Shown here in pieces: positions 25,601-35,545 of a stretch of DNA of 64,000 bases. The stretch covers positions 124,001 to 188,000 of the forward strand of contig JASANG010000402.1 in the NCBI GenBank assembly GCA_030248215.1, given 5' to 3'. Numbering within the stretch: the first letter of the stretch is position 1; each line of letters starts with the position of its first letter. The position numbers and the translations under genes were made by a program. The stretch comes from Enoplolaimus lenunculus (Eukaryota; Nematoda; Enoplea; Enoplida; Thoracostomopsidae). The notes under the pieces are model-generated. The model was given only the letters and a program-made list of their open reading frames with translations, ran no database searches and was not told the origin of the DNA.

Positions 25601-26973
25601 AGTCACGTGTTTAAGTTCGCCGATCGTCCAACGCTATTTTTCAACTGCCAGATCCGGTTGTCACTCAAACAAACAACTGACACCGGATGTCAGGTTAGCA
25701 AGAAATTGTTTCAATTAAAATAGATATATTGTACCGGTAATAAGACCTATAAATGTATGAAATCGAAAGTCGTACGTCGACTGAAGTCTTGGTCTCTGCC
25801 TACTCTCAGCTTCCGGGTTGCTCTACGATTAATTCGAGGAAAATTTGTAAGGCCGAAAAACGATTCCATGCATACACTGCAAAAAACGGTGAGTCAACTT
25901 GACTCTCACCCGAAATAGGCTCTACGGCACTACAAAAATGAGTCAAATTCGACTCCTACAGAGTCAAGTTCGACAAACTTAGGCGCACGTTTGACGCTGG
26001 CGGAGACGAATTTGGCTCAGTTTGTGTAGTCTCGTAGAGCCTATTTTGGAGAGAGTCAATTTGACTCACCACTTTTTTTGCAGTGTAGTACTTTATTTAA
26101 TCAAATTTTTGATTTCAGCGATCGTCAGATAATTGTGTCGCACCTCAACGTGGAAAACGGCAAACAAAACCAGATGCAACAGAAAGTGTCTACAATATTG
26201 ATGTGTTTACTGATGATGTCAGTGTTTTGGACGAAATTCCATTGCAAGAATACGCAAATGGTAAATTTACGACTATAATTATTGCAAAAAAATATGACTA
26301 ATGTAAAGAACATGGGCGGAACAGTATTATAATCATATTCCTAAGCTACGCCTAAGTATAAAAGCGTAAGTATGAGCATATTCCTAAGCCTGAGCCTAAG
26401 CGTAAGCCTAAGCGTAAAAGAATGAGCATATTCCTAAGCCTAAGCTTAAGCTTAATCCTAAACCTAAGCGTAAGACTGAGCATATTCCTACTCCTAACCC
26501 AAGCCTAAGCTTATTTTCGACGCTTCCTGTAAGCTTTGCCCCCATTTAAAGCTTATACTTTTTCCTGGACTTAGATAAACTTTTCAAAACTCAATCCTAA
26601 CGCTAAACTTATACGGGAAGTGCACAACAGCTGGTTTAAGTCTTGGCTTAAGCTTAAATAAAGGCTTTGGTAATGCAAAGAATTTACAGCAAACGTTGAA
26701 TTTTAACGAAACGCGAATAAAATTCGTTGACTTTAAACTTTTTCAGACGGCAGCCATCATTCAGTGCCAAATCCTGCGTTGGATTTACCTCAACCGATGT
26801 TTGAATCCATATGGTCATCTCAACGACACGATCCTAGCATTTCTAACCAGCTCATTTGCATATCAACTCCATATCTGGCACTTATAATTCTAACCGCTGT
26901 GACTGTGTTTGGTGTACTTTTTGCGTCTGTTTGTTATACGTTTCGATATTACGGTGGTAAACGAAAACTGTAA
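16603..26973 (+). CDS. Cuticlin-like zona pellucida (ZP) domain protein, 9 exons
   Basis: Exons: 16603-16653, 18208-18250, 20185-20375, 21407-21549, 23079-23236, 24255-24336, 25534-25693, 26119-26260, 26747-26973. All introns are GT-AG, phases agree, and the total is 1197 nt (398 aa). Residues 1-17 are a signal-peptide core. The ZP module spans about 36-285, starting near VPVDNGV, with paired cysteines in IEC, HECRSD, DKCGV, VQCFYM, PACRY, WSC, DTFC, HSC, GCAQDK and FNCQI. RGKR at 287-290 is a furin-type cleavage site. A membrane segment lies at about 366-389, followed by a short basic tail. This is the normal cuticlin order, and the motifs [23 protein letters not shown] and TKVDRAY are those of CUT-1-type nematode cuticlins. 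Family members are secreted, cleaved and polymerised into insoluble cuticle (for example alae). The ATG was chosen because it opens the signal peptide. A possible ATTAAA poly(A) signal lies at 26984. The exact orthologue is not assigned; class confidence is high. Confidence 0.93.
17093..17283. mobile_element. CT MITE, left half only
   Basis: CTACTGTAGTGACCGGAATAG through GAGTCCATAAATGTC to CAAATACAGTTGAGTG, then an abrupt junction with the right half of an AP element (17283-17341). Confidence 0.78.
17519..17722. mobile_element. AP MITE in cuticlin intron 1
   Basis: ATTGCAAAAATGATGAGTC to ACCATTTTTTGCAGTG with the usual GACTC palindromes. A half copy (right arm only) lies just upstream at 17283-17341, fused to a truncated CT element. 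Confidence 0.86.
17808..17970. mobile_element. GTAGCCA-type MITE in cuticlin intron 1
   Basis: GAGCCCAGGGTGTGCTCAGC to GCAAGGTGAGCTGGTTACC, with TTGTAAGTCATCAAAAACTC inside. Same family as 1699-1873. Confidence 0.55.
18321..18643 (+). mobile_element. TelA MITE with expanded hexamer core
   Basis: The left TIR is eroded (TATTAAAGATCAGGGGCAG) and the right end is intact (CTGTTCTTTACATTGGCC). The CTCATTCTCACG spacer recurs at 18438, 18492 and 18558, so the units are 54 and 66 bp, both multiples of six. Like the 42-bp units at 5.6 kb, this shows growth in hexamer steps. It lies in intron 2 of the cuticlin gene. Confidence 0.88.
18891..19234. mobile_element. AP MITE in cuticlin intron 2, interrupted
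   Basis: TA-CACTGCAAAAAATGG at the left and ACCATTTTTTGCAGTG-TA at the right. The middle holds the younger GC-rich element 18987-19182. Confidence 0.88.
18987..19182. mobile_element. GC-rich CCGGAGCAG MITE nested in an AP MITE
   Basis: TTCCGGAGCAGG and CTGCTCCGGCACTG bound a copy of the 6646-6842 element. It interrupts the AP MITE at 18891-19234, so it is younger than that AP copy. Confidence 0.82.
19621..20165. repeat. AT-rich repeat interrupted by TelB
   Basis: Inverted copy of 7262-7615; 19846-20036 is the TelB insert. It fills most of cuticlin intron 2 downstream of the AP element. Confidence 0.6.
19846..20036 (+). mobile_element. TelB MITE inserted in an older repeat
   Basis: Starts GGCCCATGTTACTTTAAG and ends TTAAGGTAACATTAGCC. 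A direct AATAATA lies on both sides. It interrupts an older AT-rich repeat (19621-20165), whose other copy at 7262-7615 lacks the insert. It lies in cuticlin intron 2. Confidence 0.87.
20591..20806 (+). mobile_element. TelA MITE, perfect 8-bp target duplication
   Basis: Left end GGCCCATGTAAAGATCAA, right end TTCTTTACATTGACCC. AAATATTG is duplicated at 20583-20590 and 20807-20814. It has a TTAGGC-type core and lies in intron 3 of the cuticlin gene. Confidence 0.9.
21073..21344 (+). mobile_element. PB MITE (TTAA target, piggyBac-like) with embedded tRNA-like sequence
   Basis: TTAA-CCCCTTCTCACATTGAG at the left and ATGTGACAAAGGG-TTAA at the right. A further stem is AGTTGCCTGTAGGCAACT near the left end. 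Inside, 21235-21300 has an A-box-like TAGCTGAGTGGTGATGG and a perfect B-box-like GAGTTCGAATCC, as in pol III promoters. It lies in cuticlin intron 3. Confidence 0.88.
21846..22297. mobile_element. CT MITE (TA target), full length
   Basis: Ends are TACTGTAGTGACCCG and TGGTCACTACAGTA. The interior has repeated GAGTCC/CATAAA blocks. It lies in cuticlin intron 4. Confidence 0.88.
22560..22743 (-). mobile_element. TelA MITE in cuticlin intron 4
   Basis: On the minus strand it starts CCATGTAACGATCAGGGG, has TCTGTGGGACTGCAATAGAG and AGTAAGCTTAAGCTTAATAG, then TTAGGC-type hexamers. The distal end is eroded. Confidence 0.78.
22848..23046 (+). mobile_element. TelA MITE, perfect 8-bp target duplication
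   Basis: Left end GGCCCATGTAAAGATCAG, right end GTTTACATTGGCC. The identical 8-mer ATAAAATA lies at 22840-22847 and 23047-23054. The core has TTAGGC runs split by a CTCATTCTTACG spacer. It lies in intron 4 of the cuticlin gene, and its right end is only 32 nt upstream of exon 5. Confidence 0.92.
23333..23759 (+). mobile_element. NV MITE (hAT-like, GGAACC-rich)
   Basis: Ends are CAGGGTGCAACCGGA and TCCGGTTGCACGCTG. The perfect 8-bp duplication CTTGGAAC is at 23325-23332 and 23760-23767. The arms are made of CCGGAA/GGAACC repeats. It lies in cuticlin intron 5. Confidence 0.92.
23946..24073 (-). mobile_element. TelA MITE remnant in cuticlin intron 5
   Basis: It has a minus-strand GCCTGTGTATAGAACAGG end and a TTAGGC/TTTGGC core; the opposite TIR is missing. 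Confidence 0.68.
24380..24649 (+). mobile_element. PB MITE with tRNA-like core
   Basis: TTAA-CCCCTTCTCACATTGAG to ATGTGAGAAAGGG-TTAA. It has the same TAGCTGAGTGGTGATGG and AGTTCGAATCC blocks and begins 43 nt after the end of cuticlin exon 6. Confidence 0.9.
24870..25016 (-). mobile_element. TelB MITE, degenerate
   Basis: AAGCGTACGCTAAAGTC, the AAGCGTTCAAAAAGTGTAAA spacer, decayed hexamers and a GTATTAATACATGGGC end. It lies in cuticlin intron 6. Confidence 0.6.
25155..25494 (-). mobile_element. TelB MITE (hAT-like) with a perfect 8-bp duplication and a nested AP MITE
   Basis: TIRs are GGCCAATGTTACTTTGAG at the left and the complement of GGCCCATGTTACTTTAAG at the right, continuing GGGGCGTCCAGG. 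The 8-mer TGCAATCT flanks both ends (25147-25154 and 25495-25502). The core is TTAGGC-type. A 146-bp AP MITE (25197-25342) sits inside with a TA duplication, so this TelB is older than that AP insertion. The right end is 39 nt before cuticlin exon 7. Confidence 0.93.
25197..25342. mobile_element. AP MITE nested in TelB
   Basis: CACTGTAAAAAATGGCG to GTATTTTTTACAGTG. TA lies on each side (GCGTA and TATTCC), and removing it restores the TelB sequence GCGTATTCC. This is direct evidence for a TA target. Confidence 0.93.
25875..26085. mobile_element. AP MITE in cuticlin intron 7
   Basis: TA-CACTGCAAAAAACGG to ACCACTTTTTTTGCAGTG-TA. Its right end lies 33 nt before exon 8, so all 3' splice signals of this intron are squeezed into that interval or lie inside the element. 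Confidence 0.9.
26300..26548 (-). mobile_element. TelA MITE in cuticlin intron 8
   Basis: It starts TAATGTAAAGAACATGGGCG, then GGAACAGTATTATAATC, followed by about 180 nt of inverted TTAGGC-type hexamers with AGAATGAGCATATTCC spacers. The far end is degenerate. It fills about half of the 486-nt intron. Confidence 0.75.
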
Positions 26974-27062
26974 ACATTTAGGAATTAAACGAAATCATTG
27001 AACCGCTGTGAGTTGTACAAAATTAGGGTGGCGCTATACTTTTGATGACGTAAGTATACTTA

Positions 27063-27515
27063 CCTGTAGTGACCCGAATAAGGGGGGGTGGTAATAAGAT
27101 AGGGTTCCCCATTTTGAGTCCTAATCAACAGGAATCAGTATCCCTAATGAGAATCCGTAAGAGGATAGAGTCCCTAAACCCTAATTAGAGAGTCCATAAA
27201 TCTCAATTATTTCTAATTGTAGTGCATAAATGACTCCAGGACCAAATATAGTTGAGTTCTAACCTTTAAAGCATACTTAAAGTTTTTAAAGTACATTCCT
27301 AAGTATAACCTTGCATTATCGCTCAAGCTCTCGACACAAGACAAATAAACGTTTAATTCAACGCATAGTTGCAGTACCGAATATATATCAGTAAGGAAGG
27401 GCGGCAGAGGGCGGGTTAAAAATAAATAACATTCAGTAACCAAATAATAAGGGGGGTGGTACCCTCTGGAGAGGCCAAATAAATATCAGTCCCCCACTTA
27501 TTCGGCTCACAACAG
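27063..27515. mobile_element. CT MITE, full length
   Basis: CTGTAGTGACCCGAATAAGG to CTTATTCGGCTCACAACAG. It is collinear with 21846-22297 and lies just downstream of the cuticlin gene. Confidence 0.88.
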
Positions 27516-27764
27516 TACGTATAGTGAAGAAACCAACAGAAGTTGAAGTATAAAAGTTAAAAATATTTTTTACTGCCTAAACAGACAAGGCGTGCAAATA
27601 ATCCTTGGGCTTCTGAATATTTTTGACTCAAAAATAGCTTCTCCATCATTTTTGTTTTGAGATTTTTGATCAATTTTGCCATTTTGATTTTTTACTTAAT
27701 ATATAATAAATAAATTTCTAGTATTTCTATATTAATAACGAAAACAGACATCAATTTTCACCGG

Positions 27765-28005
27765 AGTACAACCAGACGTCTGCCTTTAGGTATTCCGGCG
27801 AAAATCATTTTGCAGCTCTGGTACAATTTTTGCTTGAGGTTCCGTCAATTTTGGAAGTGAAATTTCCAACTTCGATAAAATTTGCATCGTTCGGCGCGTT
27901 TGGTTGTAACAAATTGTGCTTTAATTCATGCAAGATTTGCTCCGGCTTGTTTCACATTAAGCAAATTTTGCTCCAGCATGTTTCACCTCCGGTTGCACCC
28001 TGCCA
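27765..28005. mobile_element. NV-type MITE fragment
   Basis: CGGAGTACAACCAGACG at the left and CTCCGGTTGCACCCTG at the right (about 28003). The arms contain GGTTCCG/CTCCGG motifs. Confidence 0.6.
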
Positions 28006-28418
28006 GAAAGGAATAACCTGCTACACCGCTAAACACGAACAAAAAATGGTTCCAGAGGCCGATGTTTAACCGTTACACAGCTCATATACTGTGACGAAGT
28101 TCACTAGAAGACACTAAAGCTGTAAGTGAGAAAGTAGAGCGCCACCCTTAGTCCAGTGACATTAAACTGTATTTCATATTTTGTAAACCAACACTAAAAG
28201 TGTAATAAACCAGTAATTGTTACAAACTAGATTTAGACCGCTCTTTAGCCAAAACGCGGACACAGTGCTTTAATATATACTTTCACAAAAACGAAAAAAA
28301 TACTCAAACATAAACATATTTATGTGACAATTGTAGCCATTCTCATCCCATGCATATTTTCAGAAATGCTGACACGAATCAGGACCACACTCTATTTATA
28401 GCTCTGTGTGACAAATAG

Positions 28419-28596
28419 GGCCCATGTTACTATAAGGGGCATCCAGGTTTCTGGTGGGTCTATAAATGAGTAGTTTTGGATTCTTGATTACATTTCTTTT
28501 GCTTAGGCATAGGCTTAGGAACACATTTTTGCAACACTTAGGCTTCTAGGCTTAGACATACGCGTAACTGTTACGCCCCTAAAAATAAAATTGGCC
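28419..28596 (+). mobile_element. TelB MITE
   Basis: GGCCCATGTTACTATAAG at the left and TAAAATTGGCC at the right. The flanking 8-mers ACAAATAG and TCAAATAG differ at one base. The core is TTAGGC with the AACACATTTTTGCAAC spacer typical of TelB. Confidence 0.9.
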
Positions 28597-28673
28597 TCAA
28601 ATAGGATGAATACGAAATCCAGCTATTCCATAAGCCGATACCCAATGACGGATTAGTATTGCTTTTACTTAGC

Positions 28674-28985
28674 CAGAAAGGTACAACCGGATGTGAAGAA
28701 TACCGAAGCCGGAGGTGAAAAATAGAGTAGTTAACACAATGTTTAATTTGCCAATTTTAGCAAATAATTTTAACGTAGGGCGAAAAAATTTGGATTTACG
28801 CTTATGTGTTCGGTCAATCTCGACAACTTTCCAATAAAAAATGTAATAAAAAGTTAAAACCAAAATTACACAACGATACACTTTTCGGAAAACTGCATGG
28901 AAAATTTCATTACCGCAATTGCCCTAACCCCCTTCAAAATTCTATGGGAGCCGGAATCGAAGGTAAACTTCCGGTTGCACCCTGT
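28674..28985. mobile_element. NV-type MITE
   Basis: Opens AGGTACAACCGGATGTG and closes AAACTTCCGGTTGCACCCTG. The middle is AT-rich. Confidence 0.7.
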
Positions 28986-28999
28986 TAGCAACCGACACC

Positions 29000-31196
29000 C
29001 GCAGTAGTTTATCTTTCTTGCGCTTACCGATTTTCTACAAGTGCATAGCCGACATACCATTAGCCTAGCAATTATCATGATTGCAAAATGTCAAGCGTAC
29101 CACTATACCTACTAAACCACTAAGAGAGTATAGCAAAACCAGAAAAGAACAAGACCGCGACTACTCAGCCTAGCTCAAATCTCGGAAAATTGTCACTCTA
29201 CAATAACTTAAATAATTTTGATGCTTGCTACACATTGGCTCCAACAAAATGTATCAACAAACGAACCTGGTAACTATTCCTCCTTTTACATTTAACACAA
29301 CTGTTATTCACTGAATGGTGCGCAATAAACAAACAAACAAACGAACAAACAAATAAACAATAAAAAATAAACAAATAAGCATCATATTTAACAAAACGAC
29401 AATAGCCAATGGTTTTAAACAATTGCATACTATGATCGCAGCCCCTCCATCACATTAGATGCTAGTTCACCATTACTGAAGGCGTATCCAACCAATCAGC
29501 GGAACATAAAAGCAAACGGTTACAAACAAAAATTTAGTAGCAAACAACCTTGAGTTCCTTAATACATTCATTTTGAAAATAAACCTTTTCCCAGTAGAAA
29601 ACCAACTCAGTCACCACTGTTACGGCGGTAGGTAAAATTTCACCTTCCTCGGTTCATTTCATTTTAACATATATATTTTTACCACCCCATTGTGTGTAAC
29701 AATACAGTCAGAAACGAAAAGCCATAAGCAATTATTGTAAAGCAAACACGGAAAATGCATCCATCATGCAACTCCTACAAGTTATTAATAGGCAGACGAC
29801 TTCTAGACGAGAATATGCAACGCACATATTACATATACCTATCTGTACTTGTTTCCGTTCCCAACACACATGACTGGTTTAATAGGTTGAATAAACCACA
29901 CGGAGGCTTTGGCTTACACTCAACCTAAGCCTAATCGTCAACCTAAATAGGAAAAAATAAACATTAGTATTGGGAAAACTTTTGCATTCTATCAACTTAA
30001 CACTAGCGTGGGGCGTAAACTGTAGTACAACACACCGCTAGAAGAAAAACAGAAAAATGCGACGGATGTTGGTTGCACACTTGGAAACCAGCCGTAACGG
30101 GCGTTAATTGCATATTCTTGTTTAATGACATCATCGACATCTGGTGCATCAAAATGTTAATATCCATTACAAGAGTGTACTATCATAGTATAAACGAAAT
30201 TGTACAATCATTTGGGTATATAAAATGCAAAATAATTAAATTTTCATAAATGAAAACAACAGAGCAAAATGAAGCGTTTCAACAACGGTTTAGACTGAAC
30301 GATTGTACGAAGCGTGGCGTGCCAAGAGGAACGCAGTCCCAAAGTCGATTAGTATTTGCTTACCTTTCTAATCTCATTTAGTTAACAAACTTAAACAAAA
30401 CTAAAAAACTATTGACCGTCGTGATTTTTGAACGACTGCTATAGGATAGCATTAGATTTCAGACTATTTCTTGACTAGGCTTACGCTTACGATGTACACT
30501 TTATTTTGTACGATTAAGCTTTAGACTTATGAATATGATTAATTCAGTGGTATGGCGCTATTAGTAACTTTGGACCAAACTGGCAATATTCCAACGTTTT
30601 ACTACTAATTTCAGTTCACACAAAACAGCTTCAAAGTAATTGTGTTTAAAATTTTAACTACGCTTATAATGAACCATATGTTATGTTTGGAAAATGTATC
30701 AAATTAATATCAAACCATACAGGTGTGACGTGTGTAACATTTCCACTGTGAAAAATGTACCTGGATACTTCAAGAACTAAATGCTCTCTTTTGATCATTT
30801 ATGATACTGCAAACAAAAACATTAAAACCAAGTTAAACAAGTTAAACCACAAAAAGCCTTAAACTATTTTGTACGAGTCAGTGTCATAATAAACATATCA
30901 GTAACAAATTTTAACCCGAGACTAATACAGCCTTCCTCCATCTGGCCAACAAAATGCCAAAATGTTTTCAGCCAAAACAAAAATTTTAAACAACATTTAC
31001 CGTTCACCAAATATCCAAAACCCCCATTTCAACCTCGAGCAAAAAAACAAACGTCGCTAAAAAATTTCCAACCCAAACGATAACAAACTTACAAATTTAA
31101 TATTCTCAAGTAGCGTCCTAAATTTCTACCAGGGTCACTATTACATCTTCAAATACCCACATTCATGTTTACCTGCGCCCCGCACCGATGAGCTTT
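29000..31196. other. A/C-rich unique region downstream of the hnRNP gene
   Basis: No exon recognised on either strand. The plus strand is strongly A/C-rich, for example CAAACAAACGAACAAAC near 29330, matching the template-strand bias over the hnRNP gene, so it may be 3' UTR or read-through. One minus-strand AATAAA lies at 30500-30505. Nearly free of MITEs. Confidence 0.4.
30465..30565 (+). mobile_element. Possible TelA fragment
   Basis: AGACTATTTCTTGACTAGGC plus a decayed GCTTACG core and ATGAATATGATTAATTC resemble the TelA interior. It is too eroded for end assignment. Confidence 0.35.
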
Positions 31197-34100
31197 TCAA
31201 CGTTTTCCACCCCCATATCCTAGCGACCGCAATACCAGTTCAAGACGTTTTCGATCTCCAAGTGACAACGACAGTTCTGCAAATTCCGGTTGACCCAACG
31301 AAGCAAGAACTTCTGAAGAAAAACATCTACTAACACTAAAAGCATATAAGTTTGCTTATCGTTATTTAATACTTCTGTGTGTAAACGCCAAACCAACCGA
31401 GCGAAAAATTAATAAATTCATCTAAGCAAGTTTAAAAAATAAAAAAATTCGACATACTGAAAATACTCTAGAAATGCCTCTATGCGTTTTGACTATTTTA
31501 TTGCCTTTCAGTGCCGCCAAGCATCGTTTGTCAATTGCCGTATGACGCCGGCCAATAGCCTCGCAAGCCAATATATAAATAAATTTTTTGTAGCGGACGA
31601 CAAGTATAACGCCAATCATATAAGACCACAAAGAATAACCATAACACGCTTAATTTTATATAGCTTAAAATTGAGGGCTATCAATTTCACAGCTTTGTAA
31701 AGATTTTGATATCTATTAAACTTAAGAAAAATCTCCTTCATCTTATAAAATACTAAAAATCTCTTCATTTTATAAAATACTAAACTAACCTGGATTCAGC
31801 AAATTTTCACGCCGCAGTGTTTCAACAGCTTCGGGAGTGACATTTGCACCTTCGAGCTTCGTTAGGAATGCGTGTTCCATATCAGCAGCGTTTCGGACAC
31901 CAAATCCGGCACCAGGGGATACTGACATCAATTCACGAGGCTGGTGCGGTCCACCGTTCATCGTTCCAGGTTCGCCTGCAAAAAACAAATAGTTGGATAA
32001 GCATTACGGCTACAAATCATTTCACGTGGTACAGTGATCGGCTGCTAAGTTCATTCCCCCTCTATGACCACCCATAAGTATATGACCTATAGTCTCGCTC
32101 GAACCGATATAGCAGGTATCATTAGTCTGCAACAGGCTTTCAAAAAATTTTAGTAAGAGTTCCACTAAACAGTTAAAATGCTAGCTTTAGCATGAAGTAT
32201 TAGATGAGAATCCAAAAGTCTTCAGTTCAAGACAAGACAGTACACCCAAAAAGTTTTAGTTTCACTTGGCCCAAACATTTAGGTGGTGTACGCGTGTTAC
32301 TGCGCAAGTTGCATCCGGAAAAGTAATTAATCAAACAAGTACGCACCTTGAATTTGAACACCACCTCTATTCGGCTTCATCAATGATTGCGGACCGCTGT
32401 TATAGTATGCGGCAACTTGTTGCAAAAGCGACGGCCGACCAGCTGCTTTACTATCAGCTAAACACAAGCAATAAACAACCAAAAAATAACAATAAACACA
32501 TCAAAAAAAGCTAAGCATCTGTTTTTTAAAAAATTTAACAAATTTCTTTTTCCACCAGAAAAATAGACAATTAGAACTACACTTAAAACTAAGTCGCAAT
32601 TAAAATTCTCAAGGTACATTCCAAAAGCTATTATGTGCTAATAAAGACAAAACCAAAATAAATCAAAGTTAGTCAACAACTTACCCACACCTCCCATTGA
32701 AGTCCGACCTCCAACCGTACTGCGCTCAGGTTTTGGCCCTAAGCCGGCAGGGCCCGGTCCAAACGGCGGCGGGCATCCATACCCCATGTCAGCCTCAGCC
32801 ATCATCCCAGTCGGACCGCGGGTTTGATAATGCTGTGGATAATGATGCATCACCGGGCCTTGTCTTCCTATTCTGGCTGGCGGCAATTGCTGAGGCCTAC
32901 CCAGCGGTCCTACCCCTCCTACCAAATCTCGCTGAAACGCCGCCATTTGTTGCAAATATTGTTGTTGTTGCTGCTGATGTTGCTGGTGTTGTTGTTGCTG
33001 TTGATGTTCGACTGCAGCTTGTGCCAACTGTGGTGGCATATTGCGATTGATGTGCCCAACTTGATCACCCATACCCATTCGTTGATACATCGCGACAAGC
33101 TCGGCGTGCTGTGATTCATACTCGCGTAATTGGGCGTCTCGTTGGCTCGCTTCAAGTTTCAGCAGTTCGTCTTTGGCCAAAAATTTCTTACACGCAACTT
33201 CGCCGCCTTTTGGTGCGTGATTGCGACGACCTACAAAAAAGCAAAGCTGATAATTGCACATAGCCGATAACAAATGACTTTGAATGCCCTTCTCAATTGT
33301 GCAGCACCCATACCACCAGCTAGTAATAGGTTTTGAAACATAGACTAATGCACCTGCAGATCTCAAACATTTTTGTGATAATTACAACTGTTTAACTGCA
33401 CAATAGCGCTAAGTTACAAGAGCTATTTCCAACTGAATATAGGTGCTACAAAAATTTGCAAACAACGTTCTTAACACCACCACCTCGGCCGCTTTCGCGT
33501 CGGGTTTATAAATAGCGATGTACTTATTAAATTAAGACTTGCAAATTTTTCCTGCTTCAAATTTTACTTTCATACAGAACACCAAACGTAAACTACGGTA
33601 CTACACATGTGAATACTTAACTGCAGAAAAAGCATCCTCATACACAAGTATTAAACCGAGTTTCATTACTCATAATTTTATCAACAGAATCATAATCATC
33701 GAACGTAATCATTGCAAATTTTCGTGGCCGTCCATCACGGTCTTTCGCAATTGAAACGTCTTCAATCGTTCCAAATTTTGAAAAGTATTCTCTAAAAGCA
33801 AAATGATCAAATAATTTCATCAGAAATAGACAAAATAAAAACTGACAAACAAACAAAATCAAAACAAACAGAAGTCCAAGTTAATATGTTATGCGACAAA
33901 TTCAATTGGCAAAATTATAAAAATCGCAATTCATACATAAAATTGCTAAGAAACCAGGTTGCAGAGATGGGAGTCTCGGTAAGTCTCGGTATTCGGCAAG
34001 GTTCGGCCTTGGTTTTGAATCTCAGTGGTTCGTAACCGAGACCCAAAACCGAGGAGTCGAGATGCAAACGAATTCTAGCCGAACCCTTGTGTTTACTTGA

Positions 34101-35514
34101 GTTTCAGTATAGCTGTACGGTGACGACCAAAAATTGACCGAGACTTTTCATCGTTGGTCTTGGCCTCCGGTTTTATTCGAAGCCGCCCCGGCAAGGGTGC
34201 GCATATTTATGGTACAAAAGAGTGATAATGCCTACAACACTGTAGACTTATATTTTTCACAAAATAACGCAGAAATGTTTCGTAGTATAGCTTAACATTA
34301 TGTTTTCTGATACCGAGTAATACCGGAGCTGAATAGTAAAGCATTCGGCCAGAACCGAAGTAGGATACTTGGTGCATATTTCGACAAAAATTAAAAAGTC
34401 TACAAAACTTAAACACACCAATTGAGTAATTATTTGCTGTAATCTTGTCCCGTGCTCTCCAATGTTTGTAACACCTATCACCTGTTTAATTTCAAAACTT
34501 ATCGCTAAATAGCGACAGATGTTATAGCCATTTGAATATATGGGCCTTGGCCCAGACAAATAGAATTAAAATTAAAATTTCAAAATCCTGTTTCAAATTG
34601 AAAGTGCAATCGGAATCGTAACTCATTTTGAATCGGAATTCTACTCGAAATCGGAACTCCGACTACACCCTGTTTAGCGGCATCGTGCAGCTAAAGCTTA
34701 CCAGCAATATTTCTTCACATATCTAGTATATATCCTATTTCTTCACATATCTAGTATATATCCACTTACTTCAATCCTTCCGCCGTATGCCCCCTCAATC
34801 CGCTAACAAACAACGTTTTTGACGTATAAATATTCTCAGGGCGTTCCATATTGAGTACGCGTTTAACAATTAGATCCGAATCTTTCAACTTATGTGGGCG
34901 TCGTTTCATCACAAGTTCAACATCGGCAGGCGATTTATAACGAACAAAGCCAAACCCGCGCGAGCGGCCGCTTTTTGGATCGTTTACTATATAGTGATCT
35001 GTGATCTATAACAGTATTTTTAATTGTTACTCGTACATTTATGTGCAACAACTTACAACACCTTTGGCACTAGTGTCATAAACGCTTGGTTTTTGGCAGT
35101 CCTATCGCTCCTAAAGCTATCAACATAGCAATTTCCTTTAGCTTCTCTTGGAAAAGCACTGCTAAATTAGAAAAAAAACAAAAGTAAATAACAAAACCAT
35201 GTGCACGGGCAGTTAATTTGAAAGGCAGAGAAATAGGCATGATATTTTAGGAAAAGGAAGAATCAGGTTAGCGATGACTATTTCTAACATAGCTTTTGGA
35301 GCTAGGGGCAAAATTCTTAAAACCAACATTAACTGCCCGCCCCTCAACCCGACTTAGTCTGTGCTGGGTGGCTCCGGCGCTCATAACTGACATAGTTCTC
35401 AAAAGCGTACTTCACCAAATTGCGCAAAATACTCTTCGAGCATTGTTTTCGTTGTGTTTCGAGGCAAATTGCCAACGTATACTTTACGCGGATCATCCTA
35501 AAAATACTAATATG

Positions 35515-35545
<31 letters not shown>

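Noticed and set aside
31040-31333. Plus-strand open frame of 90-odd codons ending KQELLKKNIY then stop
   Set aside because: It overlaps the last hnRNP exon in antisense. The minus-strand exon joins in phase with a consensus TTCTTCAG acceptor and gives a SAM-like sequence, whereas no plus-strand partner exon was found.
31366-31421. Alternative last hnRNP exon (DEFINFSLGWFGVYTQKY)
   Set aside because: The phase fits and there is a CTTAG acceptor, but the peptide has no domain logic. The exon at 31312-31197 completes a SAM-like motif and is preferred.
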